Source of the DNA: Algoriphagus winogradskyi
Lineage (GTDB): Bacteria > Bacteroidota > Bacteroidia > Cytophagales > Cyclobacteriaceae
Assembly (NCBI RefSeq): GCF_900182815.1
Contig: NZ_FXUA01000002.1
Location: 806,001 to 870,000, forward strand
Length of the DNA stretch: 64,000 nt
Direction: 5' to 3'
Below, one piece after another: positions 15,752 to 25,808 of this stretch. Below the pieces are notes generated by a model. That model did not search any database. It saw nothing but the letters and a program-made list of their open reading frames with translations, and was not told the origin of the DNA. A program made the translations under genes and the position numbers. Position 1 is the first letter of the stretch, and each line of letters begins with the position of its first letter.

Positions 15752-18700
15752 ATGCTTAACTCAATTATCAAGTATTTTCTTGAAAACAAATTAGTTACAG
15801 TTCTTTTGCTTATCGCTTTGATAGCTTGGGGAATTGTGACAGCTCCCTTCGGTTGGAAAGTAGGTTCTCTTCCATCAGATCCTGTCCCCGTTGATGCCAT
15901 TCCTGACATTGGCGAAAACCAACAAATTGTTTTCACCCAATGGCCAGGTAGATCTCCACAGGATATTGAGGATCAAATCTCCTACCCACTTACTACCTAT
16001 CTATTAGGAATTCCTGGAGTAAAGTCCATCCGTAGCTCTTCTATTTTCGGCTTTTCCAGCATATACATCATCTTCAATGAAGACACAGAATTCTATTGGT
16101 CTAGATCAAGAATCCTGGAAAAACTCAGTTCATTACCTGCAGGATTGCTTCCAGAGGCAGTTCAGCCGGGACTGGGTCCTGACGCCACTGCTTTAGGCCA
16201 GGTATATTGGTACACACTGGAAGGAAGAGATGAGCAAGGCAATCCGACCGGAGGATGGGATCTTCACGAGATAAGGACTGTTCAGGACTTCTTTGTTAAG
16301 TATGGCTTAAACGCCGTGGAAGGCGTTTCGGAAGTGGCTTCAATCGGTGGATTTGTACAGGAATATCAGGTAGATGTAAATCCCGACGCGCTTAAAGCCT
16401 ATAATATTCCCTTGATGAAAGTCATGGAGGCAGTTAAGCAATCCAATAGGGACGTAGGTGCCAAAACCATAGAAATCAACCAAGCAGAATATTTAGTGCG
16501 CGGTTTGGGCTATATCAAAAAGGTAGAGGACTTAGAAGAGGCGGTGGTTGCCGTGGAACAAAACGTTCCGATCCGGATAAAAGACATTGGCGTGGTAAGC
16601 CTAGGACCAGCCAACAGAAGAGGACTTTTAGATAAAGACGGAGCTGAGGTAGTCGGCGGTGTAGTAGTCGCGCGATACGGATCTAATCCTCTTCAGGTCA
16701 TCAACAATCTGAAAGAGAAAATCACAGAAATAGCTCCTGGCCTCCCAAAAAAGACCTTAGCCGATGGTCGTATTAGCCAGCTGACCATTGTTCCATTTTA
16801 CGATAGATCTACACTGATTCAGGAAACCCTAGGCACCTTGGAGGAGGCGCTTTCTTTGGAGATTCTGATTACTATTCTGGTTGTGATTGTGATGGTCTAT
16901 AACCTGCGAGCATCTATTCTGATTTCAAGCTTATTACCAATTGCAATTCTGATGGTTTTTATAGCGATGCGCTATTTTGGGGTAGATGCAAATATTGTAG
17001 CTCTTTCTGGAATAGCTATCGCCATCGGTACGATGGTGGATTTGGGGATAATCCTTTCAGAAAACATTATCAAGCACATCGATGAAGCTCCTCCAGAGCA
17101 GAAGTTGGTCACGACCATTTACAAAGGATCATCAGAAGTAGCCACTGCAATCCTTACCGCTGTGTCCACCACTATTGTGAGTTTTATTCCGGTTTTCACA
17201 ATGGAGGCTGCCGAGGGGAAATTATTTGGACCTTTAGCCTATACCAAGACTTTTGCACTTATAGCAGCATTGATCGTATCCTTGTTTATTCTGCCCATGT
17301 TGGCTCATGTGTTCTTTGGTTTCAAAATCAAAAATCAGCGATATAAGCTTCTAGGAAATGGATTATTACTAATTCTAGGAGTAGGCGCACTGATTTACGG
17401 CTACACTTGGGCAGGAATTATTTTGTTACTATTTGGCATTATTTCCTTCGCCAAATTCTATGTAGAGAAAGAGTCTATAGAAATCCCAAAGCGCATACGC
17501 CCTATTTATAACCAACTTGAAATTATTCTGGCAATAGGTGGTGTGGTTTGGTTATTAGCGACGTATTGGTTGCCACTTGGTGCTTCACGTTCTCTATTCT
17601 CCAATGTCTTGTTCGTCGCCATTCTAGTGAGTTTGATATTGGGGGCATTCACCCTTTTGGAAAACAATTACAAACGTGTATTAACCTGGTGCCTGGATCA
17701 CAAAGCAATCTTCCTGCCTATACCGGCAGTCTTGATTCTCTTTGGAGCTACGGTTTGGCTTGGGTTTAATACCACTTTTGGATTAATCCCAAAGACCACC
17801 AATCTGGTTGGCTGGGATATTCAATCCAGTAAGCCTTGGTCTAGTCTAACGCATACTTTCCCAGGTATGCAAAAGGAATTTATGCCTTCCCTGAATGAAG
17901 GTAGCTTCCTGCTGATGCCAACCGCCATGCCGCATTCCGGCATTGCTTATAACAGAAAAATCATCGGCCAACTGGATATGCTGCTGACCAATATTCCTGA
18001 AGTAGATCTCACGGTCGGAAAACTTGGTAGAGCTGAATCAGCTTTGGATCCGGCACCGATCTCTATGTATGAGAATATCATTAATTATAAACCAGAATAT
18101 CTTCTCAATGCAAAGGGCCATAAACAGCGGTTTAAAACTGACAAGGAAGACCGATTCATTTTTTCCACGGGAGATACCCTTTCCAACCAAGATGCAATCG
18201 CACAAAATAAGCCTGCCAAAAACTTAATTCCTGACGAGGAAGGCATGTATTTCCGAAACTGGCGGGAACACATCAAATCTCCAGATGATATATGGAAAGA
18301 AATCATCGCAGTTACCAAAATACCGGGAATCACTTCCGCTCCTAAATTACAACCGATAGAAACCAGATTGGTCATGCTCCAAACAGGTATGCGAGCACCA
18401 ATGGGTATTAAAGTATATGGGCCTGATTTGCAGACTATCGAGAACTTTGGAATACAACTGGAAAACATCCTGAAGCAAGTTCCATCAGTCAAAGAGGAAG
18501 CAGTTTTCGCAGATAGAATCGTGGGAAAACCTTATCTGCATCTAAATATCAACCGAGAAAAAATCGCGCGATTTGGACTGACGATAGAAAATGTGCAGCA
18601 AACTATAGAAACGGCTATTGGTGGCATGAACATAACCACTACAGTAGAAGGCAGAGAGCGTTTTCCTGTGCGTGTTCGCTATCCAAGAGAATTGCGCGAT

Positions 18701-19570
18701 GACCCTGAAAGTTTGGCTAAGATCTTTGTTCCAACTCCTACCGGAGCTCAAATCCCTTTAGGGCAACTCGTGGATTTTGAGTACAAACGTGGCCCTCAAG
18801 CCATCAAAAGCGAGGAGACTTTCTTGGTCGGTTATGTGCTTTTTGACAAAAGAGACGGGGATTCTGAGGTGACTGTGGTTGAAGATGCACGACAGTTGAT
18901 CCAAAGCAAAATTGATTCAGGGGAGCTGGATGTGCCCGCAGGAATCACCTACAAGTTTTCTGGTAGCTATGAAAATCAGGTTCGTGCTGAGAAACGGCTG
19001 AGTATCATCGTTCCGGCAGTATTGGCTATTATCTTTTTGATTCTGTATTTCCAATTCAAATCAGTCACTACTTCCCTGATGGTATTCACTGGAATAGCCA
19101 TGGCATTCAGTGGTGCATTTATCACACTTTGGTTTTATGGACAAGGATGGTTTGCTGATTTTGATCTCTTCGGTACCAATATGCGAGACCTGTTCCAAGT
19201 TCACCAGATCAATCTAAGTGTAGCAGTCTGGGTGGGATTCATTGCACTATTTGGTATTGCCACTGATGATGGAGTGTTAATGGCCACATATCTGGATCAA
19301 AGTTTTGAACGAAATAAAACTGATACTCCACAAGGAATACGAATGGCTATTGTGGAAGCTGGTCAGCGAAGAATCAAGCCCGCCGTGATGACTTCAGCTA
19401 CCACAATCATTGCATTGCTTCCGATTTTAACCTCTTCTGGAAGGGGATCGGACATCATGATTCCTATGGCTATTCCAGCCTTTGGAGGAATGATCGTAGC
19501 GGCTATCACCTACTTTATTGTACCAGTTCTTTACTCCATTCGGGAAGAACGAAAACTTAAAAAAAGCTGA
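15752..19570 (+). CDS. cusA: CusA-like copper/silver RND efflux pump with a membrane insert
   Basis: This 1272-residue HME-RND inner-membrane pump carries the TM4 signature AIAIGTMVDLGIILSE at about residues 421-437, which is of the Cu/Ag (CusA) form. E. coli CusA is about 1047 residues; much of the extra length lies at about 525-690, where several additional hydrophobic stretches (GLLLILGVGALIYGY, GIILLLFGIISF, GGVVWLLATYWLPLG) interrupt the usual TM6-TM7 region. The second half reads EFMPSLNEGSFLLMPTAMP onward as in other HME pumps. The tolC, DUF305, multicopper oxidase and Cu-ATPase genes that follow point to copper. The tolC gene follows after 2 bp. Confidence 0.9.
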   Translation: MLNSIIKYFLENKLVTVLLLIALIAWGIVTAPFGWKVGSLPSDPVPVDAIPDIGENQQIVFTQWPGRSPQDIEDQISYPLTTYLLGIPGVKSIRSSSIFGFSSIYIIFNEDTEFYWSRSRILEKLSSLPAGLLPEAVQPGLGPDATALGQVYWYTLEGRDEQGNPTGGWDLHEIRTVQDFFVKYGLNAVEGVSEVASIGGFVQEYQVDVNPDALKAYNIPLMKVMEAVKQSNRDVGAKTIEINQAEYLVRGLGYIKKVEDLEEAVVAVEQNVPIRIKDIGVVSLGPANRRGLLDKDGAEVVGGVVVARYGSNPLQVINNLKEKITEIAPGLPKKTLADGRISQLTIVPFYDRSTLIQETLGTLEEALSLEILITILVVIVMVYNLRASILISSLLPIAILMVFIAMRYFGVDANIVALSGIAIAIGTMVDLGIILSENIIKHIDEAPPEQKLVTTIYKGSSEVATAILTAVSTTIVSFIPVFTMEAAEGKLFGPLAYTKTFALIAALIVSLFILPMLAHVFFGFKIKNQRYKLLGNGLLLILGVGALIYGYTWAGIILLLFGIISFAKFYVEKESIEIPKRIRPIYNQLEIILAIGGVVWLLATYWLPLGASRSLFSNVLFVAILVSLILGAFTLLENNYKRVLTWCLDHKAIFLPIPAVLILFGATVWLGFNTTFGLIPKTTNLVGWDIQSSKPWSSLTHTFPGMQKEFMPSLNEGSFLLMPTAMPHSGIAYNRKIIGQLDMLLTNIPEVDLTVGKLGRAESALDPAPISMYENIINYKPEYLLNAKGHKQRFKTDKEDRFIFSTGDTLSNQDAIAQNKPAKNLIPDEEGMYFRNWREHIKSPDDIWKEIIAVTKIPGITSAPKLQPIETRLVMLQTGMRAPMGIKVYGPDLQTIENFGIQLENILKQVPSVKEEAVFADRIVGKPYLHLNINREKIARFGLTIENVQQTIETAIGGMNITTTVEGRERFPVRVRYPRELRDDPESLAKIFVPTPTGAQIPLGQLVDFEYKRGPQAIKSEETFLVGYVLFDKRDGDSEVTVVEDARQLIQSKIDSGELDVPAGITYKFSGSYENQVRAEKRLSIIVPAVLAIIFLILYFQFKSVTTSLMVFTGIAMAFSGAFITLWFYGQGWFADFDLFGTNMRDLFQVHQINLSVAVWVGFIALFGIATDDGVLMATYLDQSFERNKTDTPQGIRMAIVEAGQRRIKPAVMTSATTIIALLPILTSSGRGSDIMIPMAIPAFGGMIVAAITYFIVPVLYSIREERKLKKS

Positions 19571-19572
19571 AA

Positions 19573-20802
19573 ATGAGAACTTTCACACTTTCCTTTCTTT
19601 TGCTCCTGGGGATGAGTTTCTCAGCTGCTTCGCAAAGCTTAGAAGACTATTTTCTAGTGGCCGCCGAAAACAATCCGGGGCTTCAAGCCAAATACAAGGC
19701 ATTCGAAGCTGCCATGGAAAAAATATCACAAGTTGGCTCATTACAAGATCCTAATCTGTCATTTGGATATTTTGTATCACCAGTGGAAACCCGTGTGGGG
19801 CCGCAACAAGCCCGTTTTTCCTTAACTCAGATGTTCCCTTGGTTTGGCACCTTACGTGCACAAGAAGATGTAGCATCCTTAATGGCTGAAGCGAAGTATC
19901 AGGAATTCTTGGATGCTAAAAACCAGCTATACAATCAATTGGCGGCAGTCTATTATCCTCTGCTTGAGACCCACGAGTTAATAGCTATTGAGGAAGAAAA
20001 TCTGAGAATTTTAGAAACCTACTATTCACTTGCTACTTCCAAATTAGAAAATGGACAAGGTTCGCTAGCCGATGCACTACGAGTAGATATCATGATTCAG
20101 GCATCCAAGACGAACGTAGAGGTGCTTAAGATGAAAATAAAAGGAAGCAATTCCTGGTTCAATTCCCTCCTTGCCAAGTCTCATGATTCTCCAGTAGAGA
20201 TCTCAGAAAAGCTGGAAATATCGGCTGCTGACAGGATGATTTCTCCTGATTCTATTCACACAAATCCATTGCTGGAGAGCGTTGATCTGAAAATTCAAGC
20301 CAGTGAAGCCTCTGTGCTGGTTGCCCAAAAACAAGGAATGCCAAAGCTGGGAGCTGGAGTGGATTATGTCCTGGTCGGAGAAAGAACAGATGTCGTTATG
20401 GCGGACAATGGCAAGAATGTCTTGATGCCTATGATCACGATGAGTCTTCCGATTTTCAGAGCAAAATACAAGGGAGCTCAGAAGGAGGCAGAACTAATGC
20501 AGGAATCTTACAAACTGGAAAAGGAAGAGCTGAGCAACAAGCTCTATGGCTCCTATTACCGCTATTCTTCCGATATGCAAATCCAGGAAGATTTGATCAG
20601 CCTCTATGACAAGCAAGTGGTGACTTCGGAACAAACGTTAGAGTTGCTTTACAATGGCTACAGCAATTCTGGAAGAGACTTCGAAGAGGTATTGAGAGTA
20701 CAACAACAATTACTTGAATTCCAAAAAATGAAATTAAAAGCCATGGTGACTTACAAGACTTCCCTGGCACAAATCAATTATCTAACCGCTAAAACCTACT
20801 AA
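19573..20802 (+). CDS. TolC-family outer-membrane channel (CusC-like)
   Basis: This 409-residue outer-membrane efflux protein starts with a signal peptide (MRTFTLSFLLLLGMSFSAAS). The mature part shows TolC-type coiled helices (LEDYFLVAAENNPGLQAKYK, AQKEAELMQESYKLEKEEL) and the GYSNSGRDFEEVLRVQQQLL helix near the end. In the tripartite system it would form the channel with cusA (2 bp upstream) and the cusB at the operon end. No lipobox is seen. Confidence 0.88.
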   Translation: MRTFTLSFLLLLGMSFSAASQSLEDYFLVAAENNPGLQAKYKAFEAAMEKISQVGSLQDPNLSFGYFVSPVETRVGPQQARFSLTQMFPWFGTLRAQEDVASLMAEAKYQEFLDAKNQLYNQLAAVYYPLLETHELIAIEEENLRILETYYSLATSKLENGQGSLADALRVDIMIQASKTNVEVLKMKIKGSNSWFNSLLAKSHDSPVEISEKLEISAADRMISPDSIHTNPLLESVDLKIQASEASVLVAQKQGMPKLGAGVDYVLVGERTDVVMADNGKNVLMPMITMSLPIFRAKYKGAQKEAELMQESYKLEKEELSNKLYGSYYRYSSDMQIQEDLISLYDKQVVTSEQTLELLYNGYSNSGRDFEEVLRVQQQLLEFQKMKLKAMVTYKTSLAQINYLTAKTY

Positions 20803-20804
20803 TT

Positions 20805-21263
20805 ATGAAAAGCAAAAGCTATGTAAAATTCGCAGCAATGATGGCAGTTTCATTCGTCATTATGTATGCAGTCATGTTTTTGAATGCAGATCTTTTCGAG
20901 CATGTGATGCTCAGCACCACCAGAACCTACATGACTATTTTGATGGTGGCGCCCATGGCCATCTCTATGATGTTATTTATGTGGGGAATGTACGAAAACA
21001 AAAAAGCCAATTACCTGATCCTAGGCTCCGCGCTGATCATCTTCATAGGCACATTGACTATGCTAAGAAATCAGACTTTGATCGCAGATGTGCAGTGGAT
21101 GAAAGCAATGATCCCACATCACTCTTCAGCAATCATGGTAAGCCAAAAAGCGAATCTTCAAGATCCAGAGGCTCAGAAACTGGCGCAAGATATCATTGAG
21201 GCCCAAAAGCGGGAAATAGCCCAGATGCAGGATATGATCAAAAGACTGGAGGCTAAAAAGTAA
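20805..21263 (+). CDS. DUF305-type membrane protein
   Basis: This 152-residue protein has three hydrophobic segments (about 8-26, 40-58, 66-83), then a C-terminal DUF305 piece: WMKAMIPHHSSAIMVSQKA followed by a helical tail AQDIIEAQKREIAQMQDMI. The HH pair with nearby Met residues is the conserved feature of DUF305, a family often encoded beside copper oxidases and thought to bind copper. It starts 2 bp after tolC and ends 6 bp before the multicopper oxidase, so it is part of the copper operon. Confidence 0.82.
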   Translation: MKSKSYVKFAAMMAVSFVIMYAVMFLNADLFEHVMLSTTRTYMTILMVAPMAISMMLFMWGMYENKKANYLILGSALIIFIGTLTMLRNQTLIADVQWMKAMIPHHSSAIMVSQKANLQDPEAQKLAQDIIEAQKREIAQMQDMIKRLEAKK

Positions 21264-21269
21264 TAAGAT

Positions 21270-23666
21270 ATGATAAAGCTAAACCAATTACCTCATCTAA
21301 TCACATTGCTTTCCCTTATGGTTGTAACCATTGCGACTGGTTATTCCCAAGAGATACCGACGGATACTTCGACCTATACACTTACTTTAAAGCAAGCAAT
21401 GGTCTCGAAGGCAGGAAAGCCTGTCGCTGCAATGACGGTAAATGATGGAATTCCCGGGCCAACTCTGCGATTTAAAGAAGGAGGCTATGCTGTAATCTAT
21501 GTCAAGAATGAAATGGACGAAGAGACTTCTGTGCATTGGCATGGCATCTTATTGCCAAATTTCTTCGATGGAGTACCCTATTTGACAACACCCCCCATCA
21601 AGCCGGGTGAAACTCAGAAATATGAGTTCCCACTGAAACAAGCTGGCACCTATTGGTATCATTCCCATACCATGCTCCAGGAACAAAGTGGAGTGTATGG
21701 TTCTATTGTGATTGAACCTAAGGAGGAAACATTATCCTATGATTCAGAATTAGTGATTGTTCTTTCTGATTGGACTAATCAAAAACCCCAAAACGTATTA
21801 CGGAATCTCAAGCGCGGTAACGAATGGTACAATATCAAAAAAGGAACTGCAACTCCTTTGAATCAGGTGATTAGTCGAGGCGGATTTGGTGCCCAGCTTA
21901 ATTTTTGGAAACAACGAATGGAAAGTGCGGATATCGCAGATATCTATTACAATGCATTCTTGAATAATGGGGAAACCACTACTGAATATCCAGATTTTAG
22001 CCCTGGAGAAAAAGTGCGTGTGCGTTTCATCAATGGTTCAGCTTCCTCTCAGTTCTGGCTGACTTTCGGAGGTAAGGATCCATTACTTGTCTCAGCCGAT
22101 GGCCTGGACGTGGTGCCTATCGCTCACAATAAAACTTTTATCGCTATAGCAGAAACCTATGATTTTATAGTTACGATCCCACAGCAGGGCAAATTGGAAA
22201 TCCGTGCTACTGTGCAAGATGGTTCTGGACAAACTTCCACCTTCTTAGGAAAGGGAGATATTATTTCTGCTCCTGATGTTCCCCGACCCGATAAAATAGA
22301 TATGATGATGAAAATGGCGAAAATGGACATGAAAATGGGTGCTCCTGCTATGAAATTTAAGCCATCTGAGGAGGATCCCAAAGAAATGATGGACAAGTGG
22401 GGAATGCAGATGGGTGATGAAATGAATATGGGTGAAATGGATCATTCAAAAATGAATTCCACAGACATGGGCACGGATCATTCCCAAATGATGGACAAGA
22501 AAAATCGCACTGATTCTACTAGTAAACCTTCTACGAAAAGCATGGACCATTCCAACATGAACCATAATGATCCCATGGATAATTCGATGCAGATGAATGA
22601 CAAGATAGAAATGGGGACATCAATGGATAAAACACCGGGCATGGACATGTTTGCTGAGTACAATTATGACTACCTCAAGTCCCCTGAGAAGACCAGCTTT
22701 CCCACCGGCCGACCTGTTAATGAAGTACTACTGAATCTTACAGGAAATATGTGGAGATATATATGGAGTATGAATGGAGTCCCTCTTTCAGAAGCTGATA
22801 AGATCAAAATTGAAAGTGGAAAAGTAACTCGAATTACTTTAAACAATCTTACGATGATGCATCATCCCATGCACCTACACGGGCATTTCTTCCGGGTGAT
22901 CAATGATAAAGGAGAATATTCACCGCTAAAGCATACCGTAAATGTACCTCCAATGCAAAAGATCACTATAGAATTTGAAGGGACTGAGGAAGGTGATTGG
23001 TTTTTCCATTGTCATGTTCTCTATCACATGATGGGTGGTATGGCACGCGTGTTCTCTTACGACACCCCACGTGATCCAAGATTGAAAGGCTTTCCTTTAA
23101 AAAAACTCCTCCATGAAACAGACGACCTATTTAATTGGGGGACGGCAGAAGTTTCTTCTCAAATGCTCGGACTGAACCTGATGTCATCCAATATCAGAAA
23201 TCAACTGAACCTGAACTTAGAATATGGATACAACCAGAATTTTGAGGCAGAAGTAAGTTACGAGCGATACCTCTATGATTATTTCAGAGTCTTTGCCGGG
23301 GTAAACATGGAAAATGAAATCGAAAAAAGCCTGGATGAAATCAGCACAACGGCCGTGATCGGTATTCGATTCCTAACTCCATACCTATTCAATCTCGATG
23401 TAAGAATGGACAGTAAGCTGAGACCAGAATTCCGGATAAGCAGAGAGATTATGGTCTTCCCTCGCACCACCATCTTCGCAAATTATGAATATCAAATGGA
23501 TTTTGGGTGGACTGATACCCTTCCTGAATCCGGAGAAAACTCAAATTATAAGGGAGAAACTACTTGGTCTGCCGGAGCTAGCTATATCCTTTCCAGAAAT
23601 TTCTCATTGATGGGACTTTATGATAACCGTTTCGGTGCTGGTGGGGGCTTAACTGTCAGATTTTAA
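21270..23666 (+). CDS. copA: CopA-type multicopper oxidase fused to a CopB-like outer-membrane domain
   Basis: This 798-residue secreted protein has a signal peptide (about 1-26) and cupredoxin domains with all four copper motifs: HWHG (near 89), HSH (near 131), HHPMHLHGH (near 531) and HCHVLYHMMGGM (near 580), the last with a Met axial ligand of the type 1 copper. A Met/His/Asp-rich linker at about 340-465 (MMMKMAKMDMKMG, MGEMDHSKMN) resembles the CopA copper-storing repeats. The last 170 residues (SRNFSLMGLYDNR, FRISREIMVFPRTTIFANYE) read like the CopB copper-resistance beta-barrel. Known members oxidise Cu(I) in the periplasm. Confidence 0.9.
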   Translation: MIKLNQLPHLITLLSLMVVTIATGYSQEIPTDTSTYTLTLKQAMVSKAGKPVAAMTVNDGIPGPTLRFKEGGYAVIYVKNEMDEETSVHWHGILLPNFFDGVPYLTTPPIKPGETQKYEFPLKQAGTYWYHSHTMLQEQSGVYGSIVIEPKEETLSYDSELVIVLSDWTNQKPQNVLRNLKRGNEWYNIKKGTATPLNQVISRGGFGAQLNFWKQRMESADIADIYYNAFLNNGETTTEYPDFSPGEKVRVRFINGSASSQFWLTFGGKDPLLVSADGLDVVPIAHNKTFIAIAETYDFIVTIPQQGKLEIRATVQDGSGQTSTFLGKGDIISAPDVPRPDKIDMMMKMAKMDMKMGAPAMKFKPSEEDPKEMMDKWGMQMGDEMNMGEMDHSKMNSTDMGTDHSQMMDKKNRTDSTSKPSTKSMDHSNMNHNDPMDNSMQMNDKIEMGTSMDKTPGMDMFAEYNYDYLKSPEKTSFPTGRPVNEVLLNLTGNMWRYIWSMNGVPLSEADKIKIESGKVTRITLNNLTMMHHPMHLHGHFFRVINDKGEYSPLKHTVNVPPMQKITIEFEGTEEGDWFFHCHVLYHMMGGMARVFSYDTPRDPRLKGFPLKKLLHETDDLFNWGTAEVSSQMLGLNLMSSNIRNQLNLNLEYGYNQNFEAEVSYERYLYDYFRVFAGVNMENEIEKSLDEISTTAVIGIRFLTPYLFNLDVRMDSKLRPEFRISREIMVFPRTTIFANYEYQMDFGWTDTLPESGENSNYKGETTWSAGASYILSRNFSLMGLYDNRFGAGGGLTVRF

Positions 23667-23696
23667 GCATTCAATTAAAACTAAAAGAGCTACACT

Positions 23697-25736
23697 ATGG
23701 ATCATTCACATCACAGCAGTACGCAACATGCCTCTCCTCATAAGGAAAAGCATGAAATGAAAGGAATGGAAGGACATGATCACAGCATGCATCATATGCA
23801 TATGATCGAAGATTTCAAAAAACGATTTTGGATTTCATTAGTGATCACCTTACCAATAGTAGTCCTTGCACCGATGATTCAGAGCCTTGTAGGGTATGAA
23901 TTCAGATTTGACGGTGATAGATACCTACAGTTTGCACTTTCATCAATAGTCTTTTTTTACGGTGGCTGGCCTTTCTTAATCGGCATGGTCGATGAATTGA
24001 AAAAGAGGAAACCAGGTATGATGACCCTGATAGCATTGGCTATTTCGGTAGCCTACTTCTATAGCTCCGCAGTGGTATTTGGCTTATCAGGAAAAATGTT
24101 CTTTTGGGAGCTCGTCAGTTTAATCGACATCATGTTGCTGGGGCATTGGATAGAAATGAAATCTGTTATGGGCGCATCAAATGCCTTGCAAGAACTTGCA
24201 AAGATGATGCCCTCCGAAGCAAGGAGAATTAAGGACAATGGAGAATCCGAAGATGTACCCATTGCAGAGCTAAAGTCTGGAGACACCATTCTGGTGAGGC
24301 CAGGTGAGAAAATCCCAGCTGACGGACAGGTTCTCGAAGGAAGCAGTCATGTAAATGAATCCATGCTTACCGGGGAGTCCAAGCCTGTAGCCAAGCAAAA
24401 AGACGATGAAGTAATAGGTGGGTCAGTAAATGACAACGGTGCGCTGAAAATAATGGTGAAGCACACCGGTGAAGATTCGTATCTGTCCAAAGTAATCGGG
24501 TTGGTGACAGAAGCGCAAAAGACAAAGTCAAACACCCAAAATTTAGCAGATAAAGCAGCGGGATGGTTATTTTACATCGCTTTGGCAGCTGGGATTATCA
24601 CGCTGGTAGTATGGTTAAGTTTAGAAAAAGACTTCAATTATGCGCTGGAGCGAATGGTAACTGTTATGATAATCTCCTGTCCCCACGCATTGGGACTGGC
24701 AGTACCATTGGTCGTTGCGATTTCCACCTCTGTATCGGCCAAGCATGGCTTATTGATTCGCAACAGGACAGCTTTTGAAAACTCTAGAAAACTGACCACC
24801 ATCATATTTGATAAGACTGGAACCTTGACAAAGGGGGAATTTGGAGTGACTCGATTCAAAAGTGTAAATGCAGAAACTGACGATCAAGAATTACTTGCCA
24901 TCGCAGCTGCTCTTGAAAATAATTCTGAGCATCCTATAGCTGCTGGAATAGTTAGGAAATCCAAAGAACTAGATCTGAAACTTGACAAGGCAGAAAACTT
25001 CCAGAATATCACTGGAATGGGTATAGAAGCTAATCTCAATGAAAAAGAAATCAGCATTTTAAGCCCTGGAGGATTAAAACAAAAAGGAATCGAACAACCA
25101 GAAGGAGCTTTTAAAACAGAAGACGAAACTGTGGTTTTTGTTCTTTCGGATGAAAAACTAATCGGCTTCATCGCATTGGCAGATGAAATTCGAGAGGAAT
25201 CCAAAGAGGCAATAGATACCCTCAAAAAGCAAGGGATAAAAGTTCTTATGGCAACAGGGGACAATGAAATAGTTGCAAAGGCTGTAAGTGAAACGCTGGG
25301 TTTGGATGGCTACTATGCCGAGGTAATGCCAGAAGACAAGCAAAAGATTATTAAAAACCTTCAGGGGAAAGGTGAATTCGTCGCAATGACCGGAGATGGA
25401 GTGAATGATGCACCTGCTTTGGCTCAGGCAGATGTGGGAATCGCAGTGGGCTCAGGAACTGACGTTGCTGCTGAAACTGCCGATATCATTTTGGTCAATA
25501 GTAATCCAAAAGACATTGCCAATTTAATCCTTTTCGGGACGGCCACTTACAGAAAAATGATGCAGAATATCTGGTGGGCGGCAGGCTACAATATCGTGGC
25601 AGTACCTCTGGCTGCAGGAGTATTAGCAGGTGTAGGAATTATTCTTAGCCCTGCAATCGGTGCAGCTTTGATGAGCCTCAGTACTGTGATCGTAGCACTT
25701 AACGCACAATTATTAAAAAGACAAATTAAATCCTAA
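23697..25736 (+). CDS. copB: CopB-type (CPH) copper-transporting P1B-3 ATPase
   Basis: This 679-residue P-type ATPase begins with a His/Met-rich tail (MDHSHHSSTQHASPHKEK, HDHSMHHMHM; residues 1-38) in place of HMA domains. The sixth-helix motif is CPH (ISCPHALGLAVP, near 327), which defines P1B-3, whose members export Cu(II)/Cu(I) and Ag(I). D372 in FDKTGTLTKG is the phosphorylation site; TGES and GDGVNDAPAL are intact. It follows the multicopper oxidase by about 30 bp. Here copB means the ATPase of the Enterococcus type, not the outer-membrane CopB that is fused to the oxidase. Confidence 0.92.
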   Translation: MDHSHHSSTQHASPHKEKHEMKGMEGHDHSMHHMHMIEDFKKRFWISLVITLPIVVLAPMIQSLVGYEFRFDGDRYLQFALSSIVFFYGGWPFLIGMVDELKKRKPGMMTLIALAISVAYFYSSAVVFGLSGKMFFWELVSLIDIMLLGHWIEMKSVMGASNALQELAKMMPSEARRIKDNGESEDVPIAELKSGDTILVRPGEKIPADGQVLEGSSHVNESMLTGESKPVAKQKDDEVIGGSVNDNGALKIMVKHTGEDSYLSKVIGLVTEAQKTKSNTQNLADKAAGWLFYIALAAGIITLVVWLSLEKDFNYALERMVTVMIISCPHALGLAVPLVVAISTSVSAKHGLLIRNRTAFENSRKLTTIIFDKTGTLTKGEFGVTRFKSVNAETDDQELLAIAAALENNSEHPIAAGIVRKSKELDLKLDKAENFQNITGMGIEANLNEKEISILSPGGLKQKGIEQPEGAFKTEDETVVFVLSDEKLIGFIALADEIREESKEAIDTLKKQGIKVLMATGDNEIVAKAVSETLGLDGYYAEVMPEDKQKIIKNLQGKGEFVAMTGDGVNDAPALAQADVGIAVGSGTDVAAETADIILVNSNPKDIANLILFGTATYRKMMQNIWWAAGYNIVAVPLAAGVLAGVGIILSPAIGAALMSLSTVIVALNAQLLKRQIKS

Positions 25737-25808
25737 ATAAACGTGCTTTACTTATAATTCCCTGTGAGCAACTAAATCAATTAAGTAACCAATTTAAAAT
25801 TCAAAATT

